From the NCBI GenBank assembly GCA_007694005.1, contig RECN01000197.1:1-64000 (forward strand): 64,000 nt of DNA, in the 5' to 3' direction. Shown here in pieces: positions 8,275 to 16,360 of this stretch. The position numbers and the translations under genes were made by a program. The notes below the pieces were generated by a model. That model searched no databases. It was not told the DNA's origin and saw nothing but the letters and a program-made list of their open reading frames with translations. Within the stretch, counting starts at the first letter, position 1; each line of letters begins with the position of its first letter. The stretch is from Spirochaetaceae bacterium. Its GTDB lineage: Bacteria > Spirochaetota > Spirochaetia > DSM-27196 > SKKC01.

Positions 8275-8766
8275 TTACTCGCCTTCTTCCCGCAGCTTGC
8301 GCTTGAGCTGTTCGAGCTCGGAATCGACGTTAATGCTTCGAATCGCCTCACTGGTTTTCGTGTCACCAACTGCTTCCTGCAGCTGCTCGGCGAGCGCAGC
8401 CGCGTCAACGCTCATCTCGGGTGTTCTCTTGAGGCGTTCGAGGTTGCTTTTCATGAGCACCACAATTTCCGAAAGATCAGCCTCTTCGCTCTGCAGCCGT
8501 GCGAGCGTTTCTTCAGCCTGCTTCCATTCCGCAAGCGCAGTCGCGGCAAGCTCACGGTTCTGCTTCTCATACGCCAGATGTGCCCGTCGCTTCCAGAGTG
8601 CGATACGGTCCTCCGCTTCTTTTCGTTGCTGTTTCAACTGATTCAGGGACGTAATATAGGAACCGACGTACGCTGTCGCGTCGGCTCGCGTCATACCGCT
8701 GAGGTCCGCCTGTTCTGCGCGACTCCCCGGTCCCTGAGGAAGTGGGTTGTCGTAGGATCCAGTCAT
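8275..8766 (-). CDS. Short PspA/IM30-like coiled-coil protein
   Basis: The predicted protein has 163 residues. The ATG at 8766 is chosen because GGGAGA lies 6 nt upstream and the longer ORF would read back into the EAL gene. After a Pro/Gly-rich N-terminus the protein is nearly all helical coiled coil. The stretch WKRRAHLAYEKQNRELAATA followed by ALAEW resembles the PspA/Vipp1 core, in which helices carry W..RA.LA......LA..AL repeats. It ends with an acidic/basic tail. PspA-family proteins bind and stabilise membranes, and that role here is inference from weak resemblance. It lies between the EAL gene and the phosphodiesterase with gaps of 17 and 3 bp. Confidence 0.65.
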   Translation of the reverse strand: MTGSYDNPLPQGPGSRAEQADLSGMTRADATAYVGSYITSLNQLKQQRKEAEDRIALWKRRAHLAYEKQNRELAATALAEWKQAEETLARLQSEEADLSEIVVLMKSNLERLKRTPEMSVDAAALAEQLQEAVGDTKTSEAIRSINVDSELEQLKRKLREEGE

Positions 8767-8783
8767 GTCGTTCTCCCAATACA

Positions 8784-10033
8784 TCACGCCTGTACGATGT
8801 CGATACACAGGATAACAGGAGTCTGTTCCTTCGTATATGTCTTCACACTCACCGTGCGGCACAGAGTACCGGTCGCCCGCGAGAGATACGCGCCGGTTAG
8901 AAAATGAGGAGCACCAAGCGAACGTATGTGATACACGTAGTCTTTCAGGGAGTGATCCGCTCCGCGCCGGGCAGGTCTGAACAGAACCCCTTCGCGCGTT
9001 CCTGTCGACGGATTAAAGACGGTCTCTGTGATCTGCATGCCGTGAAGGTCGGTCACATATGCGCATTGTATATCCGGTAGCCTGCGAATGAGCCCTGAAA
9101 GCTGTTCGTCGATGCGAGACAGGCGTTGGAGTTCACGTCCCAGGTGCCGTCCTGTCTCTACAATGCGTGTAATCTCATCATGTACGCCCCGAGCACTATC
9201 GGCTATACGGAGGGCCGTCTGCGAGGCATGCCAGAGCACGCGTTTCCGTACTTCAGTTAGCGACGAATCGTAATCTTCCAGAGGATGTGAGAGGAGATAG
9301 CCCTGGAATAGATCGCACCCCAGGGAGCTGAGGCATTCGAGCTCCTGGCTTTCCTCGACTCCTTCAGCCAGACTTATGGCTCCGAGACTGTGACACAGGC
9401 CATTGATGGCTTCTACTACCGATCGTTTGTAGTGGCTGGCGTGGACTTCTGATACAAGGTGTCGATCGATCTTGACGATATCGGGTTTCAGTTCAACAAG
9501 ACGCTCCAGATTGGAGTGTGAAGCACCAAAGTCGTCAAGCGCGATGAGAAAACCGTATGCCCGGTACCGCTCAACGAAACGACGAAGCACGCTCAGTGAC
9601 TGTATGCCGCTTTCGACAACTTCGATCGCAACATGCCCGGGATCGATGTTCCAGCGCGTAACCTGCTCAAGCAGATAGTCATCACTGCTCGACGGGTCCT
9701 CGAGCAGTGACGAGGTGATGTTCACGAAGAGTACCGCCGGTCATCACCATGGATGCGCTGGTACGATCTGAATGCAGCTTCCCTGCACTGACGGTCGAGC
9801 ACGAGTATGCCCCCTGTCTGCGACGCGGTCTCAAACAGTGTGTGGGGCGTGCAGATCGCCCCCCGTCCGTCGACACCGCGCACAAGGGCCTCTACACCGA
9901 TGATCTCGTGGTCTTTCAGGTTTATGATGGGCTGTAGTACGCTGTCGAGACTATACTGTTGCCATAGAAGTGTGTGGTCATCCGTGGTCACGGGTGACGT
10001 TATAGCCCGCATGGGCAACAAGACACCAGACAC
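8784..10033 (-). pseudogene. EAL-domain c-di-GMP phosphodiesterase with C-terminal sensor, frame disrupted
   Basis: Two ORFs encode one protein. Residues 1-103 (start GTG 10033, or ATG 10012) carry the beginning of an EAL domain with the signature VEALVRG. The rest, in another frame (about 9743 down to 8784), begins at LFVNITSSLL and carries IEVVES, LDDFGASHSN, LKPDIVKIDR, LAEGVEE and LFQGYLL. All catalytic and metal-binding residues of an active EAL phosphodiesterase are therefore present across the two frames. Frames switch near 9735-9745, where one base appears to be missing, and the first frame then stops at TGA. The C-terminal ~140 residues resemble a PAS-like sensor as in YkuI-type proteins. 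It is either a recent pseudogene or a sequencing error. Confidence 0.75.
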
Positions 10034-10044
10034 CGAGGAAAAAC

Positions 10045-11418
10045 GTGCAGACGAACTATACCAGTACCGATGACTGTATCGTAGCGCTGGCTACTCCCTA
10101 CGCCGAAAGCGCGATTGCCGTCATTCGGGCGAGTGGCGACCACTGTATTTCATACGCAGACCGTCTTTTTTCCCGCCCTGGTGCAATCGCCACAGCCGAC
10201 GGGAATCGCGCACACGTCGGATACCTTCTGCACCCGGACAGTCGCGAGCGCATCGATCAGGTCGTATGTACGGTGTATCGGGCTCCGGCGAGCTACACGG
10301 GTCAGGACAGCGTGGAGGTGAGCTGCCACGGGAGTCTTTCAGTGATTCAGGCTTGTCTGGAAGCCTTCCGGGCCGCCGGATTCCGCCCCGCGGGCCCGGG
10401 CGAGTTCACGCTCAGAGCCTTCCTTGCAGGCAAGCTCGGGCTGACCCAGGCTGAGGCGGTAGCCGAGCTCGTCCGGGCCCGGACCCGCACCGCCTCGACG
10501 CTGGCGCTCGGCCGGCTGTCGGGACGTCTCGAACGCCGCATCGAAGCGATCAAGCAGTCGCTGCTGCGCGTGCTCGCGGGTGTCGAAATACAGCTCGACT
10601 ACCCCGAAGAGGACACCGGCGAGGTGCCTCACGATATCGCGTCGCTCATTCGTGCCCGCGACGACGTGGCTGCTCTCGCCGACACCTATCGAACCGGGGC
10701 CCTGTATCAGGACGGGGTGCTTGTCGCGCTCGCGGGTGCGACGAATGCCGGAAAATCGAGTCTGTTCAACGCCCTCCTTCGCGAGGATCGCAGCATTGTC
10801 AGTGACGTTCACGGTACGACGCGGGACTACATAGAAGCTTCAGTTGACGTTGGCGGCGTTCCCGTCAAGCTCGTCGACACCGCAGGCCTGAGAGACGTCG
10901 ACGAGCAGGTGGAAGGCGAGGGAATCAGGCGCAGTGGCCAGATAATCGCCCGATCCGCTGCCGTCGTGTATCTCGTTGACGCAACCGCGGGAGTTTCGAC
11001 CGGGGATGAACAGAATCTTGCAAGCTTTGCTCCCGACAAGCCGGTGGTCAAGGTCTGGAACAAGGTAGATCTGCTTCCGGTGGATCATGCGGTGCCTGAA
11101 GGATATATCCGCTCGAGTGTCGAAACAGGCGAGGGGATCACCGGGATTCTCGATGCCCTGTTCAGCCGCATATCCGGAGGTGCTGCTGCGCTGACCGGAG
11201 ACGAGACCGTTGTCGACAGTGCACGGCAGCACGATCTGCTGCGCCGCGCAGCAGAGGCTCTTGAGCGAACCATCGCTTCGGTTCACGATGGAATGCCTGC
11301 CGACATTGTCGCGGTCGACCTGCAGGATGCGGTCGGGGCGCTCGGCGAGATCACCGGCGAGGTTTCAACCGATGATGTGCTGGAAACCATGTTCGGAGGG
11401 TTCTGCGTCGGGAAATAG
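10045..11418 (+). CDS. mnmE: tRNA uridine-5-carboxymethylaminomethyl(34) synthesis GTPase
   Basis: MnmE works with MnmG to modify wobble uridine 34 of certain tRNAs. The protein has 457 residues. The N-terminal formyl-THF-binding domain begins DDCIVALATPYAESAIAVIR. A helical region follows, interrupted by the G domain, which shows GATNAGKSSLFNAL (P-loop), GTTRDY (switch, K-loop region), DTAGLRD and NKVD. The C-terminus ends in FCVGK, matching the conserved FC(I/V)GK whose Cys is functionally important. The GTG start has GAGGAAA upstream. The mnmE-(phosphoesterase)-mnmG-rsmG order matches the common cluster for RNA modification. Confidence 0.96.
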   Translation: MQTNYTSTDDCIVALATPYAESAIAVIRASGDHCISYADRLFSRPGAIATADGNRAHVGYLLHPDSRERIDQVVCTVYRAPASYTGQDSVEVSCHGSLSVIQACLEAFRAAGFRPAGPGEFTLRAFLAGKLGLTQAEAVAELVRARTRTASTLALGRLSGRLERRIEAIKQSLLRVLAGVEIQLDYPEEDTGEVPHDIASLIRARDDVAALADTYRTGALYQDGVLVALAGATNAGKSSLFNALLREDRSIVSDVHGTTRDYIEASVDVGGVPVKLVDTAGLRDVDEQVEGEGIRRSGQIIARSAAVVYLVDATAGVSTGDEQNLASFAPDKPVVKVWNKVDLLPVDHAVPEGYIRSSVETGEGITGILDALFSRISGGAAALTGDETVVDSARQHDLLRRAAEALERTIASVHDGMPADIVAVDLQDAVGALGEITGEVSTDDVLETMFGGFCVGK

Positions 11419-11428
11419 GAGGGAGAAC

Positions 11429-12211
11429 ATGTACGCTGTACACGGAAAATCTGCTGTGATCGACCCTGAGGCCTGCCGGAATATACTCGTGTTCGGTGAC
11501 GTACACGGCGATCTCGCATCGCTGAAACGGGGCTTATCGAAGGCCGGTGCGGATGACCTCATTGTCTTTCTTGGCGACTACGCAGACCGGGGACCGGATG
11601 GCGTCGAGGTTATTGAGACCATACACGACCTTCTGCTGCACGAGTCCGACCGCGTGATCGCCCTGAAAGGAAACCATGAGGACTATACGGATCAGGGGGC
11701 GCCGCTGTTTCACCCCTGTGATCTCATCGAAGAAGCTCGCCGGAAGCGGGGAAGCTGGGAAGCGTTTTTTCGCCGATTCACCGGGTTCGCCCACACGCTT
11801 CTGCTGAGCGCGCGGATTCCTGGCTATGCGCTGTTCGTGCACGGGGGGGTCGGCTCGCATCTTGATTCCCTTGAGCAGCTTGAGAACCCGGACGCGGCGC
11901 GTGAAACGGAGTTTCTCTGGAACGACCCGGTTCCGGCACCGGGTGAACACATCAGTATACGGGGTGCCGGACGCGCCTTCGGACCCGACGTTTCTGCGGC
12001 TGTCTGTGAGGCGCTCTCAATCCGGCACATAATCCGAAGTCATGAGCCGCGGAAGGCTTCGCGCGGACCCTTCCCGGAGCACGAAGGGCGGGTCATTACC
12101 ACGAACTCCACCTCGGCCTACGGAGGAGCACCATCGATCCTGCGCCTGCAGGCTTCACGGATACCGCAGCTCGATCCGCTATCCAGAGACTCGGTCGTTT
12201 TTCTTAATTAG
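11429..12211 (+). CDS. Calcineurin-like metallophosphoesterase (Ser/Thr phosphatase family)
   Basis: The gene encodes a 260-residue cytosolic phosphoesterase. The ORF track opens inside mnmE, but ATG 11429 has a strong Shine-Dalgarno AGGAGGGAGA and lies 10 bp after the mnmE stop. All motifs of the PPP/ApaH-type family occur in order: FGDVHGD (residues ~22-28), LGDYADRGPDGVEV, LKGNHEDY, and HGGVGSHL, with a later His in RSHEP. Substrates could be phosphoproteins or dinucleotide polyphosphates. Similarity to PrpA/ApaH-type enzymes is clear but does not settle this. Its insertion between mnmE and mnmG is unusual. Confidence 0.9.
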   Translation: MYAVHGKSAVIDPEACRNILVFGDVHGDLASLKRGLSKAGADDLIVFLGDYADRGPDGVEVIETIHDLLLHESDRVIALKGNHEDYTDQGAPLFHPCDLIEEARRKRGSWEAFFRRFTGFAHTLLLSARIPGYALFVHGGVGSHLDSLEQLENPDAARETEFLWNDPVPAPGEHISIRGAGRAFGPDVSAAVCEALSIRHIIRSHEPRKASRGPFPEHEGRVITTNSTSAYGGAPSILRLQASRIPQLDPLSRDSVVFLN

Positions 12212-12228
12212 CGGATAATTGCTATCCG
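12212..12228. promoter_or_regulatory. Dyad CGGATA-N5-TATCCG overlapping the mnmG -35
   Basis: A perfect 6-bp inverted repeat with a 5-base spacer lies directly after the phosphoesterase stop and covers the putative -35 (TTGCTA, 12219-12224) of mnmG. It could be an operator or a small transcript-end hairpin. Confidence 0.4.
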
Positions 12229-12248
12229 TACGCCGCTTTTGGTACACT
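12219..12248 (+). promoter_or_regulatory. mnmG promoter, near-leaderless
   Basis: -35 TTGCTA (12219-12224), an 18-bp spacer, then -10 TACACT (12243-12248). The ATG of mnmG follows 9 nt later, leaving a 5' leader of only about 1-3 nt and no room for a Shine-Dalgarno. Confidence 0.6.
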
Positions 12249-12257
12249 CAGCCCACA

Positions 12258-14147
12258 ATGGACTTTGATGCGATAGTCATAGGAGGCGGGCACGCTGGCA
12301 TAGAAGCTGCAATGTGCATGTCCCGTCTCGGCTTTGAAACAATGATGGTCACCCAGAATCTCGACTGCATAGGCAAGATGAGCTGTAACCCCGCCGTCGG
12401 CGGTCTCGCGAAGGGCAACATGGTTCGCGAGATTGACGCTCTTGGTGGGGAAATGGGGCGGCTGATAGATGCAACAATGATACAGTTCCGGGTACTGAAC
12501 CGGAGCCGGGGCCCTGCCGTTCAGGCACCGCGGGCACAGGCTGATAAGAAAGCCTACGAGGTTCTCGCGAAAAAAACAGTCGAGCGTCAGGATCACCTGC
12601 ATCTCTACATGGACACCGTCGTCGACCTTACCTTCGACTCAAGCGGGCGCACGGTTACCGGGGTAGTGACGCAGCGCGGAAAACGCATGTCGGCGAAAGT
12701 GGTCGTCCTGACCACCGGGACCTTTCTGAACGGTAAGGTGTTCATTGGCGAGTATTCCGAAACCGCCGGTCGCCTGGCTGAACCGGCCGCCTTTGGTCTC
12801 GACCGGACACTGGCTGGACTGGGATTCCGCATGGGTCGCATGAAAACCGGCACGCCGGCACGGGTTGCGCGCTGGAGTCTCGACTTCGATAAAATGGAAG
12901 AGCAGTTCGGAGATGACGATGTGGTCCCGTTCAGTTTTTCGCACACGTCGGTGAACCGCCCGAAGCTGTCCTGTTACATCACATTCACGAACCGACAGAC
13001 GCATCGTGTACTCGAAGAGAACATGGCACGCAGTCCCCTGTATTCCGGCCTGATCGTCGGAAGCGGCCCGCGCTACTGCCCGAGCATCGAGGATAAGGTC
13101 GTCAAGTTTCCGGATAAGGACAGGCATCAGATCTTCATCGAACCCGAAGGACTCGATACCGAAGAGATGTATCTTAACGGCATCAGTTCGTCTATGCCCG
13201 AGGATGTACAGGAAGCCTTTATCCATACCATCCCGGGGCTCGAACACGCGGAGCTTATGCGACCCGGCTACGCGGTCGAGTACGACTATATCGATCCCTC
13301 GCAGCTGTATCCCACCATGGAAGCCAAGCTCTGCGAGAATCTTTTCATCGCCGGGCAGACGAATGGAAGCTCCGGATACGAAGAAGCAGCGGGGCAGGGG
13401 CTCATCGCAGGAATCAACGCAGCACGGAGACTGCAGGGCGCTCCTCCGTTTGTGCTTTCCCGGGCCGAAGCCTATATCGGGGTGCTCTGCGACGACCTGG
13501 TGACGCTTGGTACAAAAGAGCCCTATCGTATGTTCACGTCGCGGGCCGAACACAGGCTCGTTCTTCGCGCAGACAGCTGCGACATGCGGCTGTTCGAGAA
13601 AGGCTACGAGCTGGGGCTGCATCCTGAGGCCCGCTACGAGGCCTTCTGCAGGAAGCGGGATACGATAGCCGAGATAAAGGAGCTGCTTCAGAAGAGGCAT
13701 CTCTCACAGAATGACTTTGACTCCGATGCGGCATCCGCCATGAACGGAAAGAAGCTGCTGCTTGAACGACACGTCGGCAAGAGCCTGTACCAGATTCTGA
13801 AAGATCCCCAGCTTTCGCTCGCCGACGTGCAGTACGTCGCTCCGGAACTCGTGGAAGCAAACGGCGAGATTATTCCCGGTGAATGGCTCCGGCAGGTCGA
13901 GCTCGACGTTAAATACGAAGGCTACGTCGCGCGTCAGGAAAAACAGATACTCCGCATGGACAAGATCGAACGGATTCGCATCCCCGACGGATTTGATTTC
14001 GATGCTGTCACCGGTCTGTCGACTGAGAGTCGTGAGAAGCTCAATCAGATCAGACCGCTGAACGTCGGGCAGGCAAGCCGTATTTCGGGTGTCCGAAACT
14101 CAGATATTGCGGTGCTCATGGCCTCAGTGCAGAGGCGGCGTTCATAG
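12258..14147 (+). CDS. mnmG: tRNA uridine-5-carboxymethylaminomethyl(34) synthesis enzyme, FAD-dependent
   Basis: MnmG (GidA) is the FAD/NADH-dependent partner of MnmE in wobble-uridine modification. The length of 629 residues matches the family. The ORF track adds 13 residues encoded by the promoter. ATG 12258 gives the canonical N-terminus MDFDAIVIGGGHAGIEAA with the dinucleotide-binding GGGHAG. Other family signatures are GGLAKGNMVREIDALGGEMG, FNVLNRSRGPAV-like (FRVLNRSRGPAV), NGKVFIGEYSETAGR and GQTNGSSGYEEAAGQGL. Its own near-leaderless promoter separates it from the phosphoesterase. rsmG follows after 2 bp. Confidence 0.97.
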   Translation: MDFDAIVIGGGHAGIEAAMCMSRLGFETMMVTQNLDCIGKMSCNPAVGGLAKGNMVREIDALGGEMGRLIDATMIQFRVLNRSRGPAVQAPRAQADKKAYEVLAKKTVERQDHLHLYMDTVVDLTFDSSGRTVTGVVTQRGKRMSAKVVVLTTGTFLNGKVFIGEYSETAGRLAEPAAFGLDRTLAGLGFRMGRMKTGTPARVARWSLDFDKMEEQFGDDDVVPFSFSHTSVNRPKLSCYITFTNRQTHRVLEENMARSPLYSGLIVGSGPRYCPSIEDKVVKFPDKDRHQIFIEPEGLDTEEMYLNGISSSMPEDVQEAFIHTIPGLEHAELMRPGYAVEYDYIDPSQLYPTMEAKLCENLFIAGQTNGSSGYEEAAGQGLIAGINAARRLQGAPPFVLSRAEAYIGVLCDDLVTLGTKEPYRMFTSRAEHRLVLRADSCDMRLFEKGYELGLHPEARYEAFCRKRDTIAEIKELLQKRHLSQNDFDSDAASAMNGKKLLLERHVGKSLYQILKDPQLSLADVQYVAPELVEANGEIIPGEWLRQVELDVKYEGYVARQEKQILRMDKIERIRIPDGFDFDAVTGLSTESREKLNQIRPLNVGQASRISGVRNSDIAVLMASVQRRRS

Positions 14148-14149
14148 CC

Positions 14150-14857
14150 GTGTCCGTGGACAGTCGCTCCGAATCGGTCCTTGCTTCGGGACTCGAAGAA
14201 CTCGATCTGTACTCGGACCGACTCGCCGCAGACCTCAAACGATACGTGCAGGAAATCGAGCTGTGGAATCCGAAACTGCGGCTGGTCGACGCTGCCGGAG
14301 TGGATATCATCACCCGGCATATTCTTGATTCCCTGACCCTCGTACGCTTTCTCGATGAATTTATCGCGCGAAGCCCGTTTTCACGCACGTCCGGGGACCA
14401 GGCTGGTCACCAGCCATCCCTTGCCGACCTTGGCAGCGGCGCCGGACTTCCGGGCGTACCGGTCGCGCTCGCGAGACCTGAGCTTGCAGTCAGCCTTGTT
14501 GAACGCATGGAGCGTCGATGCGGCTTCCTGCGCAACGTTTCGGCGATCCTGCGGCTGTCACGGGTGGAAATCTGCCATATGCAGACCCGGGACCTTCCTC
14601 CGAGGCGCTTTGACATCATTACAGCCCGCGCGTACCAACCGGTCGACGAGCGCTTCATACAGGATCTGCTCGCGGTTCTCGCGGACGGTGGTGAAGGTAT
14701 GTTTCTGAAGGGCCGGATCGAGAAAACCAGGAATGAAATAGAGCAGCTGCCGCAGGAAACGCGTTCACGTGTTCGTTGCGAGTTCACGGCGCTGAATGCC
14801 AGTTTCCTTCCTCCGAATTCCCGGCACATTCTGCGGATCACCCGTAACGCGGGCTGA
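14150..14857 (+). CDS. rsmG: 16S rRNA (guanine(527)-N7)-methyltransferase
   Basis: RsmG (GidB) methylates G527 of 16S rRNA with S-adenosylmethionine. The protein has 235 residues. After an N-terminal helix with the family feature ELWNPKLRLV and HILDSLTLVRFL, the SAM-binding loop reads LADLGSGAGLPGVPVALA, followed by LVERMERRCGFLRNV. Family residue R in ITARAYQPV is present. The GTG start lies 2 bp after the mnmG stop, so the two genes are co-transcribed. It is slightly longer than E. coli RsmG because of an insertion of about 13 residues before the SAM loop. Confidence 0.94.
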   Translation: MSVDSRSESVLASGLEELDLYSDRLAADLKRYVQEIELWNPKLRLVDAAGVDIITRHILDSLTLVRFLDEFIARSPFSRTSGDQAGHQPSLADLGSGAGLPGVPVALARPELAVSLVERMERRCGFLRNVSAILRLSRVEICHMQTRDLPPRRFDIITARAYQPVDERFIQDLLAVLADGGEGMFLKGRIEKTRNEIEQLPQETRSRVRCEFTALNASFLPPNSRHILRITRNAG

Positions 14858-14882
14858 TGCTCCTGCCTGCGGGCCGGTGCTC

Positions 14883-16244
14883 CTACCCGCGGGCTGCGAG
14901 TCGTTCAAGAATCTTGTTCAGTTCGTCCTTGCCGAGCAGGTCGATCAGGCGGGCTTCGACGAAAGCCTGTGCTCCTTCGGTATACGTTCCGGCGCTGAGA
15001 CAGAGTCCCCGTCCCGCCTTCACGTCCTTGATCCGGGTGTGAAAATCCCGGAGCATGAGCTCGCCGACGGCTCCGTTGGTTCTCATGAAGCGGAACAGAA
15101 TGAGATCCTCCCAGCTGGAGGTTTCGACCTCGGCGAGGATATCCGCGTATTCGTTCCCTTCAACGTGTATGTCGGTGACCTTGATATGAGCCTTCTTGAA
15201 ATAATTCGAGACGATACGTCGGCAGAGGGTCACGAAGTCACTCGAGGCGCCGATCAGGTAGGTCTGCAGGTGGCGGTTGCTGTTCAACTCCTCGACCTGA
15301 CTGAGCTGCGCGGCAACGTCTTTATACGAAGGTGCGACAGAGTAGACTTCGCGAAGGAGGGGGAGCGCCTGATCGAGCTCCTGGTTCTTGGAGTGCGCGG
15401 CGGCGAGGCGATATTTCAGCTCCAGCGACAGCTCAGGCGCTATCTGCTCGTGGCGCAGTCCAATCTGAAAGTCCATGATCGCATCTTTGTATCGACGGTG
15501 CTGCATGCGAATACTGCCCGATCGCAGTGCCGCGCTCGGACCGAGCACGGGGTCTCCCCGGAGATGGGTAAAGGTTCGCAGAGCCTGTTCCTGCTGCCCG
15601 AGTTCAAACGCGCATTGACCGAGAACAAACATGCTCTCCTTGTCTCCAGGCGCCTGTTCAACGGCACGTTTCAGTACTGAGCCGGCTGCTTTATATTCCT
15701 TCATGCGGTACAGGCTCTGACCGAGATACCGCAAGGTGTCGGTGTGCTCGGGTTGCTGCTCCGAAGCCTGTTTCAGCAGCGCAACTGCCCGCTCGTAGCG
15801 CTTGCGCCGGAACTCCAGATAGCCGAGATTATGGTTAACCTCGAACACGTCCTGCTTCGAGTTGCGACATACCGAGAGATCCTTGTAGGCTTCGGTCCAC
15901 TTCTTCAGGTGTAGAGCCGATAGCCCCCGGCGAAGTGTAATAGTAAAATCGTCGAGTTCGGGCGACGTTGGTACGAGCTGCATCAGGGCGGTGTAGGTTG
16001 AATACGCTTTCTCCCACTCCCTGTCCTTGTAATACACCTCTGCAAGGTCGCTGAGTGCGCCGGTATCCTTAGGATTCTGGCTGAGTTTCCGGTTTGCGTC
16101 CTTGATGATGGTGTTGCGGTCACGCTGCTTCCGTCGTTTTCCCGGGCTACCGCTACTGGTCCAGCGTACGACCATTATACTCAGACCGAGCAGTACGAGG
16201 ATCCCGACGATAAGAAGCCCGATGAGTACCGGGAGTGCAAGCAT
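14883..16244 (-). CDS. Membrane-anchored TPR protein with Mrr-like nuclease-fold tail
   Basis: The predicted protein has 453 residues. ATG 16244 is chosen because a consensus promoter ends 6 nt before it, whereas the longer ORF would be coded by the promoter itself. One N-terminal TM helix (about residues 5-28, VLIGLLIVGILVLLGLSIMV) is followed by a basic linker and about eight TPR-type helical hairpins (e.g. ALSDLAEVYYKDREWEKAYS). The last ~100 residues (ADILAEVETSSW ... LCLSAGTYTEGAQAF) resemble the Mrr/endonuclease fold. The usual Q/E-x-K is replaced by FRF, so nuclease activity is doubtful. Such TPR proteins are common in spirochaetes. The role is unknown, perhaps an assembly scaffold at the inner membrane. 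Confidence 0.75.
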   Translation of the reverse strand: MLALPVLIGLLIVGILVLLGLSIMVVRWTSSGSPGKRRKQRDRNTIIKDANRKLSQNPKDTGALSDLAEVYYKDREWEKAYSTYTALMQLVPTSPELDDFTITLRRGLSALHLKKWTEAYKDLSVCRNSKQDVFEVNHNLGYLEFRRKRYERAVALLKQASEQQPEHTDTLRYLGQSLYRMKEYKAAGSVLKRAVEQAPGDKESMFVLGQCAFELGQQEQALRTFTHLRGDPVLGPSAALRSGSIRMQHRRYKDAIMDFQIGLRHEQIAPELSLELKYRLAAAHSKNQELDQALPLLREVYSVAPSYKDVAAQLSQVEELNSNRHLQTYLIGASSDFVTLCRRIVSNYFKKAHIKVTDIHVEGNEYADILAEVETSSWEDLILFRFMRTNGAVGELMLRDFHTRIKDVKAGRGLCLSAGTYTEGAQAFVEARLIDLLGKDELNKILERLAARG

Positions 16245-16250
16245 GCCGAG

Positions 16251-16280
16251 ATTATTCCTGTTCCGTGGGAACGGTGTCAA
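16251..16280 (-). promoter_or_regulatory. Near-consensus leaderless promoter of the TPR gene
   Basis: On the minus strand: TTGACA (16275-16280), an 18-bp spacer, AATAAT (16251-16256), then exactly 6 nt to ATG at 16244. Transcription should start on or beside the A of the start codon. This is the clearest example of the pattern. Confidence 0.75.
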
Positions 16281-16322
16281 TGAATCTTGATTTACGCCGA
16301 TGCTCAATCATAAGATGAGAAA

Positions 16323-16346
16323 AGCCCGGCTCTCGTGCCCCGGGCT
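16323..16346 (+). promoter_or_regulatory. Stem-loop in the leader of the Hsp70-SBD-like gene
   Basis: AGCCCGG (16323-16329) pairs with CCGGGCT (16340-16346). It lies just upstream of the GGAGGATC Shine-Dalgarno of the next gene. Read on the minus strand it is followed by TTTT, but no minus-strand gene ends there, so a leader hairpin or a block to divergent antisense transcription are the options. Confidence 0.4.
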
Positions 16347-16360
16347 ACGGAGGATCAGAA

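Noticed and set aside
7918-8907. 329-codon plus-strand ORF over the glycerophosphodiesterase and PspA-like genes
   Set aside because: Antisense of genes with intact catalytic motifs.
9725-9750. Programmed ribosomal frameshift in the EAL gene
   Set aside because: No slippery heptamer or clear downstream structure is visible at the switch, so a mutation or read error is more likely.
12639-13700. 353-codon minus-strand ORF inside mnmG
   Set aside because: Antisense shadow of a conserved gene, no domain seen.
14796-15680. 294-codon plus-strand ORF over the TPR gene
   Set aside because: The minus frame has TPR repeats and a consensus promoter; the plus ORF starts inside rsmG and shows no family.
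16323-16346. Intrinsic terminator on the minus strand
   Set aside because: Although TTTT follows, no minus-strand gene ends there; it lies above the start of the TPR gene.
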